From contig JACTVC010000002.1 of NCBI GenBank assembly GCA_018417955.1, positions 1,922,001 through 1,986,000 on the forward strand: a DNA stretch of 64,000 nt, in the 5' to 3' direction. The notes beneath the pieces are model-generated. The model was not told the origin of the DNA, searched no databases, and was given only the letters and a program-made list of their open reading frames with translations. Source of the stretch: Laccaria trichodermophora. Its lineage: Eukaryota > Basidiomycota > Agaricomycetes > Agaricales > Hydnangiaceae. Both the position numbers and the translations under genes were made by a program. Position 1 is the stretch's first letter, and each line of letters opens with the position of its first letter. Positions 36,601-47,017 of this stretch are shown here, in pieces.

Positions 36601-39087
36601 GCCTTGTCTAGGTAAAAACGCATTTGATACAACCACGTAAACCCTTTTGCATCGAGGACGCGTTGCTGAACAAGAGTACGTGTCACATCGCGCTGATGTA
36701 CTAGTTCCGTGATGAGATGCTCGCACTTTCGCCGCGTAACCGGGGCAAGCTCTTTGAGAACTATATCCGACAGGAGATCAAGGGCTTGGTGGATTGTATC
36801 CAGAGATGACTCGGGAGCTTGAGCAGACTCTAAAGAGGCTTCCACAGTCGATGTCCATGCAACTTGGACGGCGAGCGTGACAAGCTGGGCTGGGTATTTC
36901 TCCATCCATGTCATGAACTGCTCTGCGTCAAGGCTGGAACCCTGGCCGTAAAATGCTTGCAGATCGACAACAGCATCTGTTAGCAAGTTGGCCAAAGACA
37001 GGCGCATCATGCTTTCTATCCTCGCCAACCAGTCATTGATTTTTGGGAAATCCTTGAGCAATATGGGTTCGGAAAAATGAACTGCCTCTCCTTCTCGAGA
37101 CGACATTCCCTGAATCTGGGTCAGGTCATCGTCCAACTGGATAGTTGAAATGCCGGCAAACATCTTTTTCAGGTGTTTCATGATCCGCAAGATATCCTTG
37201 CTATTTCCAATGATTTCCAGCAAGTCTTCATCTCCGACAAAATAAAAGCGAGGAAAGGATGATCTCTCGCGTTCCAAGTACTCTCCAAGCGCCTTTTGAA
37301 TCTTGTTCAGTAGATCCGCAAGGCGCTCCAAACTCTTCTGTATTCCTTGGATATTCATGACGTCGATGACGAAAGGTGATTTGTAGACCTTTTTCATCAC
37401 GGTCAAGAACTCCGCGTTGATATTTTGAAATCGAGCACTTTCCACAGGGAGAAGATGCTTTATATCTGCACTTCCCGAGAAGATACCTTCCAAGTAGACC
37501 CACTGGCGTTGCACATCAATCCAAACATCTACCGGCCGCCATATTCAGAGTGAGAACTTGAAAAGGCAAAGAAAACGGACCAAAGAGAACGTGGACCCTG
37601 TTTAGTTTCTCTTCCCAAGAACCAGCCTTATAAATGTTAGTCACGACCAGTCATTATTAGTGTTGAAAACATACCTCCTCCTCAAAAACTACAAAGACGT
37701 AATTAGACTTGTTTGAAAACAACAAGCGGTAACCTCACCTTTATAGTAAGGAGATAGTTTCATGGCAGTAAGGGAATTCAAGTTCTCGCTACACTTGTTG
37801 AAAAGGTCATCCCAACCCCTTAAAAAAAGGAATTAGCGTAAGAAAAAAATGCCTGCATTACATCCTCCTACCGAATGAGACGGCATTTATTTTGGTAGTT
37901 CACCAAATCCAACGTGTAGCTTGTCCAGGTTTCCTTTACTTGTTTGATGTATTCTTCCAATGCCATCTTTTCGCCGGTCAATGACAACCTGAATTAACCT
38001 GATATTGAGGTAACCCACCTCTCCCTGGGCTTGTACAATTGTTTCTTTAATGAGCGACTCGTTCTTCTTGAGATCCAAGTCGTAGACATGCCCAAGGGTC
38101 ATTCTTGTTAAAAGCAGTTAGTTATGCTGTTAAAATTCCTCAGAATGTAGGTCACATACAACGTCAAGCTGATTTGTGATGGCAATCGTAAGTTTTTGAA
38201 GAGTTGCTTCCAATGCCGGTCCTTCAACGCCTCAGATTTTAGTTCTGACACAAGCGCATTCGACTTCAGCAGACCACGAAGCACGTCTTGTACATATTCA
38301 AAGGCTGCATATTGCCGCATTCTGGTTGGCATTTCCTTTGTAGAGCTCAAAAGCCCGTCAATGTGTTGCCTCAACTTCCTAGGCTGAACCGTCGCCCAAG
38401 CCAACTCCCGCAATTCAGTGATCTGGCTCCAAATCCCGGAAAGCGCTGTCCATACGGCTTTCAAGTCTCGTAATTCTTCAAACACAGGTTCAAGTCTAGT
38501 GTGCCGCGTCAACTCGAGATCAAGAGCTTCTTTGGCGCGACACACAAGGTCGTATTCTTCTTGAACGCGGTTTAATTTCCCCTCGAAGACGTTGATGGTA
38601 TTCATCGCTGTGTCGGCGCGCATATTCCCTTGCACAGGGCGTGTCTGCTCCCATTCTTGTAGGATGTCGTTAATTTTATTCTCCACAATCTTGTCTTCAG
38701 CCACTATCTTCAACTGCAATCCAGCTGTAAGATTGGACGTCAGTTTTTCATCTGGGAACATAAGTTCAAATGCTTTCACCAAGTTGCTCCTGAATGGAAT
38801 CGTTCTTTCTTTTCAAAATCTCGTTATAAGCACTCCACTCCCCTCTAAGTTGATCGCTATAGAGCCAGTCGTCTGGAAATTGGTATCTAAATCGTTCGAG
38901 TGTCTTCTCCCCGTTGGCGCATAACTCTATCATGGGACCCCATGTCTTGGTTTTCTTCTTCAAGTCCTGTACGAATGTGATGAAGGTGACAGCAGCTGCT
39001 GTGGACGAGTTTGCAGGAGCAAACACCTGGACACGAACATCAGAGCGAGTCGCGGCGCTAGGTAATCCAGATAAAACTAACCTCCAT
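27684..39087 (-). CDS. Cytoplasmic dynein heavy chain, linker-motor part (tail absent)
   Basis: Microtubule minus-end motor for nuclear migration and organelle transport. The first in-frame ATG at 39087 gives ME, spliced to [17 protein letters not shown]. That corresponds to a point about 1,000 residues inside ordinary fungal heavy chains. An in-frame TAG lies upstream and SME1 follows divergently. In order: linker region ([35 protein letters not shown]); AAA1 (GPAGTGK split by an intron, [25 protein letters not shown]); AAA2 GPSGTGKT (about 35.3 kb); AAA3 GPPGSGKT (about 34.1 kb) with [13 protein letters not shown]4 GVSGSGK (about 33.1 kb) with FIMDESNV; a stalk coiled coil with the microtubule-binding domain (about 31.6-31.9 kb); AAA5, AAA6 and the C-terminal domain ending [14 protein letters not shown] at 27684-27686. 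About 3,400-3,550 residues versus roughly 4,300 for a full chain. Matches the second gene of the two-gene heavy chain reported for Agaricomycetes (Schizophyllum commune). Confidence 0.93.
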
Positions 39088-39248
39088 GTTGCTGAACAAA
39101 CTGACGACGCGTCGTTCACTGGAAGGCAATAACTGTGCCACGTGAGCAGAGTTGTGTAAAGTTAAACCCTAACCCAGCCCTAACCTCACACTTCTCAATC
39201 CATTCAATTTCTTCTCAATCCCTCATCTCCCTTCACTCTTTTACGACA
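39088..39248. promoter_or_regulatory. Bidirectional promoter between the dynein motor gene and SME1
   Basis: Only 161 nt separate the two divergent start codons. Two CCCTAA units lie at 39168-39173 and 39178-39183 (context aaaccctaacccagccctaacc), and a CACGTG palindrome at 39139-39144. Telomere-like AACCCTAA elements are known in fungal promoters as sites for Tbf1/Rap1-type factors. Binding here is inferred. Confidence 0.5.
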
Positions 39249-39733
39249 ATGTCCGGGCGCCAGCAGCGTGTGATGGTTCAGCCCATCGTATGCACTTCAA
39301 TTTTTATGCTGCGGAAACAAATGACTGACGTACTCCAATAGAATGTTATCTTCAAAAACCTACAACAAGTCCGTCCAATCTAATATTGATCAGTCTATGC
39401 CTTACCTCCAGACTGTAGAAAACGAAAGTGGTTATTTGGCTATACGACAATGTCGAAATGCGGATCGAGGGAAGAATAATAGTGCGTAACGCTGCCGTCC
39501 ATCCAGACGTCAAACTGTCGCTCATTGGCATCAATTACCTAGGGATTTGACGAGTTTATGAACATTGTCATCGATGAGGCTGCAGAAGTATTTGTGAAGG
39601 ACGCAAAACCGCGAAGGGAGTTGGGTGAGCCTTTTACCTGACATGTCTATCCAATAAATCTTAGTTACTCACTTCGACAGGCCGCATTCTCTTGAAAGGG
39701 GATAATATAACTCTTATACAGCAAGTATCATAG
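39249..39733 (+). CDS. SME1: Sm-like core spliceosomal protein SmE
   Basis: Member of the heptameric Sm ring on U1, U2, U4 and U5 snRNAs. Five exons: MSGRQQRVMVQPI, NVIFKNLQQ (a 27-nt exon), then KTKVVIWLYDNVEMRIEGRI (using the acceptor just after actgtag), GFDEFMNIVIDEAAEVFVKD, and RILLKGDNITLIQQVS before a TAG at 39731-39733. The Sm1 motif (GFDEFMNIVID) and Sm2 motif (ILLKGDNITLI) are complete. About 90 residues, normal length. All introns are 45-60 nt. It shares a 161-nt promoter with the dynein motor gene and ends 55 nt from the PEX10 stop. Confidence 0.95.
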
Positions 39734-39787
39734 TTAGGTTGTAGAGCCGTCCATTTTTGTACAATTCAGATAAATTTCCAACCACCT

Positions 39788-40993
39788 TCACAAATTATGA
39801 ATGGGAAGTAGGCGCGACAGGACAAGGGATTGTCGACACAGGGGACACTCGGCCTATGGGAAATGGGAATTGAAGAGCATCCTAAGCGAGACAACAGCTT
39901 ACCTTTTCCCTACCCCAGCCAACTATACAACTCCAGCAAAATAGATGCCCACACTCCGTCACGCAGCTGTCTGTCCGCTCTTCGAGACAGAGAGTGCAGT
40001 TACGAGATGCTCTTATTCCGCCGGGGATCACAGCGATATCTAAAGCAGTTCTTTCATCTTCCTCAGCAGGTCGAGCGGGTTCACTTTCAGGATGCTCCCT
40101 GGTCAAAAACGAGGAAATACGATCCTCGTCAAGAAAAATATCCTGATTCTCCGGAGTCTCAACATCTACGTTGGCATCGCGGGGAGAGGCAAGAGAAGGG
40201 AGGTTTTGCTTCAATCGATAGAGCAATCTTACACCTATGAGGACCCCGAGCAAAGAATATGATGGAGGTCGGGTGTGTGGATCTTCACGAAAGGACGAGA
40301 TCTGGGTCAAAAGTTCCACGACTGTTGAGGGTATTGTAAACCGAGTACACGTACATGTTGAATCCCCATGAGTCGCTTCACAGGGTCGTAATACGTTCCT
40401 CTCAAATAGAAGAACGCCAGATTAAGTTCCGCTGCCACCTCTAAAGCAGTTGGTATCCCCTTGAACCATTTTGCGCGTTCTGGATGAGATGCGTTGTTCA
40501 AGGCATTTCCCCATTTACCCAAAAGGTAGGTAGGTACGACAGACAAGAGAACGAGAACGGCGCGAGCCAGGGGAGAAGGAGGCGTTGATTTGTTAAAGAT
40601 AGAGTACTGCCATATGTCAGTGTATTCTTCACCCAGAGTTTGAGTTGCTGGGGATCGTGAAAGGTCATTCTTGTGTAAACAGTAGAGAGAGGGAGATACC
40701 TCGTCCGGTGGTGAGTCCATAATAAAGCAACTTCACAATCATTCCGACCTCCTTGTCCCATCTGGTTAGCCACCGTGTTCCTGCTCTTGTGAGCTCCCGC
40801 GTTCTGGATTGATTGAGTGACTATTCACCAAGCCATGACCTCAGAACGATGTCCGTTTGATCCCTTAACGAGGAAACGTGATATACGTCGCGCTGGTTAG
40901 CCCTAACTGCGAGAAACCTGGTAAGAAACTGAGTAGACCTTTGAAGACGAACTCACTGATCTGGGCTTGTTGAGCATGAGGAAAGGAAGACAT
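39788..40993 (-). CDS. PEX10: Peroxin-10 (PEX10), RING E3 ligase of the peroxisome membrane
   Basis: Peroxisomal RING-finger protein that acts with Pex2 and Pex12 to ubiquitinate the Pex5 receptor. Exon 1 is [12 protein letters not shown] (40993 down), then [81 protein letters not shown] and [20 protein letters not shown]. These are standard Pex10 blocks with membrane segments. The C-terminal RING reads [28 protein letters not shown] and, after an intron, [20 protein letters not shown] with a TGA at 39788-39790. The C3HC4 ligands are complete. The PEX10 and MGR2 starts are only 71 nt apart and divergent, so they must share a promoter. Confidence 0.93.
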
Positions 40994-41063
40994 ACTCCGG
41001 TGTTTATGTTGGTTTGGATAATATCAGGTTTAGTTTTTTGCCACTCCACGCCAAGTAAATCCA

Positions 41064-41653
41064 ATGCCACCTGTACCTCAACAACATGGCCAGGCGGGTC
41101 CCTCTGTATGGCAGAAAAGTCAGTCGCTTCTCGTATTTTTTGTTTCTTCCTAACTTTCCACCCTCATTAGTGAAGTATTGGAACTTTGTTTGTCAAGTTT
41201 GTCTCACAGCTAACATATGAGCTTGTTAGGATGGGTGCAGTAATGGGTGGAGGAGTGGGTCTGACGATAGGTTTTATATTTGGTTCATGGAGCATTATTA
41301 GGTATGTCAACCCGAGCTATAAAATCTTGGCCTCATTGACGCTTATAAAGGGGTGGTGCTGGACCTCGTGGATTTATGGCCACACTCTCGCAGTACATGT
41401 TAAGCAGTGCAGCCACCTTTTCCTTCTTCCTGGCAATTGGATCAGTACGTACCCTTTGCGTCCATAACTTGCAATCTTGACCTAGGTTATCAAGGTGATT
41501 CGCAGCGATGCTCTTATTCCGCCCCATCTGCAGGCCGCCCAGATGCAGCTTTTATCTCATAGCCCATTGGTTAGCTCAAAAGCCCAAGGTTTGCGCCTCA
41601 TGAAGGCTCGATGGGAAGCAGAGCACAAACGTCGATCCTCTACCCAAGCGTAG
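41064..41653 (+). CDS. MGR2: Mgr2/ROMO1-like mitochondrial inner-membrane protein
   Basis: Small glycine-rich membrane protein; Mgr2 couples Tim21 to the TIM23 translocase and ROMO1 is the animal relative. The ATG at 41064 gives MPPVPQQHGQAGPSVWQK. A proposed 4-nt exon TGAA (41171-41174) lies between two introns of 52 and 55 nt, each with a CTAAC branch point. It yields the family junction KMKMGAVMGGGVGLTIGFIF. Then SIIRGGAGPRGFMATLSQYM and LSSAATFSFFLAIGS-VIRSD complete two membrane helices. The tail (HLQAAQMQLLSHSPLVSSKA to STQA) is about 45 residues longer than the minimal family. TAG at 41651-41653. Skipping the micro-exon and using a donor at AGTCA|gtcgct would also keep frame, but less consistently with the family. 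Confidence 0.85.
41171..41174 (+). other. Proposed 4-nt micro-exon of MGR2
   Basis: Flanked by ...cctcattag and gtattg..., it contributes TG AA between A and G. This turns WQK...MGAV into WQKMKMGAV. The neighbouring introns then have lengths typical of the window, whereas a single intron would be about 110 nt. Confidence 0.6.
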
Positions 41654-41850
41654 ATACATGCTTCTGGACTAGCAAAAAATCGTTCATTTTCACCGAGTCG
41701 CGCTCAAGTTCAGTTACAATCATTCCGCTTTCATACTTCAGACGTCCAGTCTCCAACAAAGAGCTAGGTGGAACAAACGACTCAATACACCAGGTACTCA
41801 AAAAGCTACGAATTACAACTGCTTGAATGGGGGACTAAGTACAGTTCCAA

Positions 41851-43245
41851 CTAGAGGGCTCTTGCCGAGTCAGAGCGAGCGATCATCCGCCTACCCTTGC
41901 CGCCTCGCCCACCCCCTCGTCCTCCATTTGCTGGCGGAGGCGTTCCTGTTGATGTCTTGCTGCTGGCGGCTGACGTTGTTGATGCGGTGGTAGCACTGAC
42001 AGAAGCAACGGCGGCGTTCTATCAAACAAGATGAGTCATGAACTCCTAGAAGCTAGGATGGACGTACTGCCGCAGGTTGCCCGTTATCAGTAATCGTGAA
42101 CTAAAACGTTTGTTAGAACAAAAGCCAAACATCCGTCTGATATCCAACGGTCACTCACATAAACGGCATCATCTAAGGATCCGTGCTGAGCTATTGGAAC
42201 AAGCACTGGCTGATGATTGGCAGCTGTGTTGATAGAAGAGAGCTTGTAGAAGCCAGACGGAAGCCCATTGGTGACATCAGCTGTCAATATACCATTCTGC
42301 GCGGCCGCATTCAATCCCTTGAAGAAGGCAAAAGTCTTCGGATTCGTGGGAGTGGTTTGATCAAGTGCGGTGAGTTGTTCTACCACAACATGCGAGTGGC
42401 CAATGATCTGTCCTTGGCCATTCACTTGTTGTGGAGCTGCGAATTAATTTTCCTGTGCATTGACAAAGGCGCCAGTCTGGAAATTTTTCACAGCCATGCT
42501 GATGGTGAAAGCTGTCGTCGCCTTGATAGTATCACCATTTTTGGGAAAAGTGAATTTGGCAGAGGGCATATTGTCGGACGATGGAATAACTCCCATCGGC
42601 GCGGGATTGCATGAACCTGTCGTGATCTGCTTGCCGTTGGTAATTGGAAGGTTCGGCACCGTGAGGCAGAAGTTAATGAAGTTGTTCGACGATGTGAGCG
42701 ACGCTACTTGGCCTGAAAAAAAATTAATACATCTCCTCAAAAGACAGCCAACGCTCACCAGCTTCGGGAACATCTAAATATTATGTGATTAATTGGGCAT
42801 GCACAAGTAAAAGAGATGTTGACGAGCCTTGTCCGTTGTTTGCGAACCCTGTCGCGATTACTTTGGGATCCAGAGCTTGATACCGTTCCAAATAAGTGGG
42901 AATCAGAAGTTGACTCTGAATCGTACGCACTGAGGGAAGTCTGAGGATCTCCTCCGTTGTTTCCAGAATTTCCTCCAGTAGCTGCAGTCGAATTTTGAGC
43001 GGCAATTTGGGTAGCGGTGGCGCCAGCGGTGGTACTACTGGACGTAGCCTGATGAAAATAATTTTGTGAGCAGCAACTCGCAAATTCCTGAACCATTTGA
43101 TGCGCACACCAGCTTGTCGACCTTTGCCAGGATTCTTACCACCTCTACGAGCCTCGGATATCTGTCGGCCTTTCATGATTGGCCCAGGAGTAGCAGTAAC
43201 GAAAAGGCCCAGGGTCAGGGCGACAATGAATGATGAAGTCTTCAT
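41851..43245 (-). pseudogene. Secreted basidiomycete protein with in-frame stop
   Basis: Signal peptide MKTSSFIVALTLGLFVTATP, then a basic and a T/A/N/G-rich stretch (GATATQIAAQNSTAATGGNS). The conserved body is LDPKVIATGFANNGQ, DVPEAGQVASLTSSNNFINF, GSCNPAPMGVI, FPKNGDTIKATTAFTISMAV, FQTGAFVNAQEN, then a TAA at 42444-42446 where relatives usually have tyrosine. Homology continues in the same frame: FAAPQQVNGQGQIIGHSHVV, INTAANHQPVLVPIAQHGSL, VYFTITDNGQPAA, and a G/R-rich tail to a TAG at 41851-41853. Relatives are common in mushroom genomes, often under the misleading label ribosomal protein S17; their function is not established to my knowledge. One intron appears to use a GC donor (42774-42827). 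A TATA-like TATAAA lies on this strand at 43414-43419. It could be a pseudogene, a truncated product, a sequence error or readthrough. Confidence 0.75.
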
Positions 43246-44430
43246 GCTCCACTGGCGAGTATTGAGTGCAAGAGGCAGTACTAGCTGCGTCGACGATCGC
43301 TGATCGAAAAAAAACTGAAAGAAGATAAAAGAAAGGGCAAAGAGCGGAAGGGAAGAAAAGAGGCAGGGGGTGCTTGGAGAACAAAGTCAAGCCTGAGATG
43401 CGTTTTGAGGGGATTTATAACAAAACAGTCAATCTATTTTTAGCGCAATGTGTCTAAAATTAGGTTCTTGATGAACTGTTGCAAAGGCAACCCTTCCTTA
43501 TCGCACTTACTTTCGACGCTCGAGCCTCTGTTTGTTAACGAACGCAACGGTCCGTACAGCGTCTTCCCCAATTCTTGTCATGCACGATATGACGTGGCGG
43601 ACTTATTCAATGGTCCTGGCAAAGTACTAGATCACCCCTTTGTTCGCCGTGAAGGTCAAGTGTAGCCAAGCGTCCACTTCAATTGTTGATGGCTCGATGG
43701 TGGCTGCCCCGTTATAAGCATTGAAATTTGACCATTGACCCCTGAACGGGATTTGCCACTCAATGATCCTGGTTGGCAATGGCATCGAGCTGGTCCCTTC
43801 GTTACTCTCACACCTGCCGCAAAGCATATCCAGGCATATCAGGGCATATCCCAATGGAAATTCCAATCAACGCTCAACTGTCAACGCCAGGAGACGTCAG
43901 GTGCCTCCTGGGTACCTCACCTCACTCCTTTAGAGAACTTTCGATGAAAAGCAACGCAAGCTGACCTTTACCCAAGTTGATCCATAAATGGCGCCAATCT
44001 CCAATTGCAAGCCCTCAGGCCTCAGGCCTCATCGATCATCATCCACATCAGCTATCGTCTTTGACTATTTCCACCACTCCTTACTAAGTTACCGTTGCAC
44101 ACTGATGCCGACATCACCGAAAACCACGGCATTGTTATGTATCATTGTATGTAGTAAGTAACTACCTATAGAATATTAATGTCTACTTCCACCAGAAGTT
44201 TAGGAGATCGACTATCATCACCCTCATCATAGGAGCTGCCTACGGGAGACTACCAGAAGTCGCCTCGATATGAAAACTTTGAAAAGTGACTACTCAGAAT
44301 AGTTATCGTCTTCTACGGAATGCACTTGATCCACCGGGCCGGTTCCCACACGAAGCAAAGGCTGCAAAGTTGGAACTCCAACCACGAACTAATCTCTCAT
44401 CGCCAATCCGCTTATTTTGAGAAATTCGAG
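43246..44430. other. Long intergenic region, no gene recognised
   Basis: About 1.2 kb between the divergent secreted-protein and HAD-phosphatase genes. It holds a TATA-like element for the secreted-protein gene (43414-43419), pyrimidine-rich stretches near its start and a short tandem cctcagg repeat near 44010-44030. Short open frames in it have no recognisable motif or splice logic. Confidence 0.6.
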
Positions 44431-45544
44431 ATGTCGAACGTTATCCTTGTAGACGCTGTACGTCCCATGATATAAACCTGAGAGTCGATTTGGATAAATG
44501 CTGCCTTTAAGATCTTATTCGATATGGACGGGTAAGAAACTTTCTTACTATCCTTCTGATCTCCTTATCTATTTTTTGAAGCACCCTTATAGATTCTACA
44601 CCTGGCGTCCTGAAGGCTTGGGCGACCTTTAGCGAAAACTATTCCCTCGGCGACTCCCTTGCCATTGCCCACGCTACCCATGGAAGAAGACTTTACGATA
44701 CCTTGAAGGAGTATTGCAGTATTACTGAGGAATCAAAACTCCAGGTTCGTAAAGGGTCTAGTGTCCAGTTGTTCTCGCCTCACCCCTCGTACCTTTATGG
44801 CAGGAAGAGATCGATCGCTTTGAAGACGAGGTCATCAAAGGCGGACCTACCGCTTTACTAGGCGCCAATGAGTTGATCTCACAGGTCAGAATCATATAGC
44901 TCGCTCTTCAACAAGTGCATGACTCGCCGTCTATTCTAGCTTGCTTCGCTACCTAATGCTAAATGGACCATTGTCACGTCTGGTAGGTTCCCGAACGACT
45001 TGTAAAGGCGAAAGAAAAAAAATTAACGTGTGGACTTTCCCCCTTTTTTTCTTAAAAAAACAGCTTCCAATAAGTTTGCGCCCCGGGCCCTCGCGTGTGT
45101 TGATATCCAAACGCCTGAGCGAGGAATCATTACATCTAATGACGTGAATCGAGGAAAACCGCATCCTGACCCGTACCTTGCTGGGGCGCGACTTTGTAAC
45201 GTGGATCCGATTAATTGTGAGTTTCTAAAGGTGCTCACCATCAAGGCTCATAAATTTCTTTGTGAACTCTAGGTCTTGTGGTAGAAGATGCTATTTCTGG
45301 CATCAAGTCAGGCCGCGCTGCGGGGTCTCGAACGCTTGCGGTGTGCACTTCGACAAGTCGACAAATACTTTTGGAGTCAGATGCGAGACCCGACTACCTC
45401 GTCGAAAATCTCACGAGGTGCGCTGGTTACTCTTCCTCTAGGAAATTTCCTGATCTCATCTGCAAATGCTACAGCGTGTCGGTGAAGAGTGTGGACGGAA
45501 AGCTGGAAGTCACAATAGACTCGGAAAAAGCCGAACGAGTGTAA
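44431..45544 (+). CDS. HAD-superfamily phosphatase, glycerol-3-phosphatase/DOG type
   Basis: Haloacid-dehalogenase phosphatase, probably acting on glycerol-3-phosphate or a small sugar phosphate in the cytosol. The start MSNVILVDA is followed by ILFDMDGTLIDSTPGVLKAW, with the nucleophile motif DMDGT assembled over two introns. Motif II is TIVTSAS, motif III RGKPHPDPYLAGARLCNVDP and motif IV LVVEDAISGIKSGRAAGSRT, all with their key residues. The last exon gives VSVKSVDGKLEVTIDSEKAE and a TAA at 45542-45544. About 240 residues, the length of yeast Gpp1/Dog1. At least seven short introns keep the frame. The specific substrate cannot be read from sequence. Confidence 0.86.
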
Positions 45545-46007
45545 TACTCGTTTTACTTTTAACAAAAAACCTATCGACCCATACGCAAGCAAAGCCCACT
45601 GTTGGCAACGGGGGCGGTTTAGATTTTCGAAATATACCAGCATGTGGCAGCTAGATTACTTACTAGAGCGGCAATGGAATGGTTTGGGTAGACTTGACTT
45701 GGACAGATCATATACTTACCTCTGGATGTAAACCTCCCGAAGAAAGGCAAATATGGTAGAACAAGTTGCAGATATTAGAAAAGTCAATGTCCGAAACTCC
45801 ACCCGGTGTTAGCTTACTGTTTGGCCATCTGAGTTTTATTCATCGAAACCGCGACCCTATGTACTCCTAACCACCGTTTCTTAGAGCGACTCCCAATCTT
45901 GCATAAGCCATCTCAGAGTCAAGTACAGTTGTTCTGCTGCTATATATTTTTTACTACATTCGTGTACATGCAGACGGCAAATTGATGCGGGATGCGACCT
46001 GGTAAAA
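45545..46007. other. Convergent intergenic region
   Basis: 463 nt between two converging genes (HAD phosphatase and p23). AT-rich, presumably the two 3' untranslated regions. No gene, repeat or RNA structure recognised. Confidence 0.6.
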
Positions 46008-46894
46008 TTACTTGGGGGGCTCAGCCTCCTCTAGTGGGGGAGGACCATCATCATCTGAATCGTCATCGCCTCCCTCATCGGCAGCGCTTGACGAACCAGC
46101 ACCGAAGTCGGGGATGCCTCCGCCCGCTCCTCCTCCTCCAAACTGTGCCATCATCTGTGACATGTATTGTTTAGTCGCGCTCTTGAAAATGTGGAAGATC
46201 AAGATACCTTTTCAAGATCCATGCCACCCATACCACCCATGCCGCCCATACCACCCATGCCGCCCATGCCACCCATGCCGCCCGTTGGGTCGTCTTGTTC
46301 AAGTGGCTCAACGTCATTGCCGTCTTGTTCATCCTCATCGACCCATTTGCTGAAGTCTGTTTTGAGGAACGCGTTTCTAACTTTTTCCTTGGAGAGACGG
46401 GGCCAATACTCGGTCTTGTTGTCTTTCTTTCGGAGAATCAGAGAAAGGGAGCGAGAAGACAGCTTTTTGGTCGATTGCTGAGATCAAGATCAGATGAGGG
46501 TGAGTGATTCTAAAGTCAAGACACCACCAACCTCTGGCACCACTTCAGCATAGAAGTCGAGGTTGAATGCGTATTCCTTTTCCGGGATGGACTTGGATTG
46601 ACTGATGGTAAGGAGAAGAAGTAGAAAAAGGAGAAAAAGAGGAAGATGAGAGTAGGGTTGATTGAAGAGAGAGAAAAGCGTACTCTCCAGTCTTTGCCTT
46701 GAAAGAGATGGAAGAAGGGGTCAAGTTGTACTCGAGGGTTTTTTCCTGGATATCTGGCAAGTTCACAGTGACATAGATCACGTTCTTGAGAAAGGGTTAA
46801 AATAGGCAGACGCGTTGAGATGGATAGAATGAACCTTTTCTGATTCAAACTGGGAGCTGCGTTGTGCCCATAGAACTTCAGGATGTTGGACCAT
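46008..46894 (-). CDS. SBA1: Hsp90 co-chaperone p23 (Sba1), CS domain
   Basis: p23-type co-chaperone that stabilises the closed ATP-bound Hsp90 dimer. The ATG at 46894 gives MVQHPEVLWAQRSSQFESEK. After an intron: NVIYVTVNLPDIQEKTLEYN and SISFKAKTGE; later exons give EKEYAFNLDFYAEVVPEES, RSLSLILRKKDNKTEYWPRL and RNAFLKTDFSKWVDEDEQDD. WPRLSK and KTDFSKWVDEDE are hallmark p23 sequences. A run of seven GGM repeats follows (about 46218-46280), then DLEKMMAQFGGGGAGGG and an acidic tail ending EEAEPPK. TAA at 46008-46010. The introns are short. Confidence 0.93.
46218..46280 (-). repeat. GGM-coding trinucleotide-triplet repeat in SBA1
   Basis: Seven tandem 9-nt units (catgccacc/catgccgcc/cataccacc on the + strand) encode GGM repeated. 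Third-position variation between units shows that the run is not a recent slippage product. Confidence 0.85.
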
Positions 46895-47017
46895 GATGAT
46901 TGCAGATTTGGGATGTCGTGGAATCGTCGAGAATCTTTTAAAGAGTTGGGTGCTTACGTGATCCAACATCCCCACCTTCCTCGTACATTACTGTCCAGCA
47001 AGTAATTATACAAGAAA

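Noticed and set aside
39160..39190. Interstitial telomere
   Set aside because: Only two CCCTAA units, in the promoter between two housekeeping genes; far too short for a telomeric tract.
42183..42777. Plus-strand ORFs over the secreted-protein gene
   Set aside because: Antisense shadows; the minus-strand frame matches a known fungal family through signal peptide and conserved blocks.
43450..43964. Small ORFs in the 43.3-44.4 kb intergenic region
   Set aside because: No start context, splice logic or recognisable residues; treated as non-coding.
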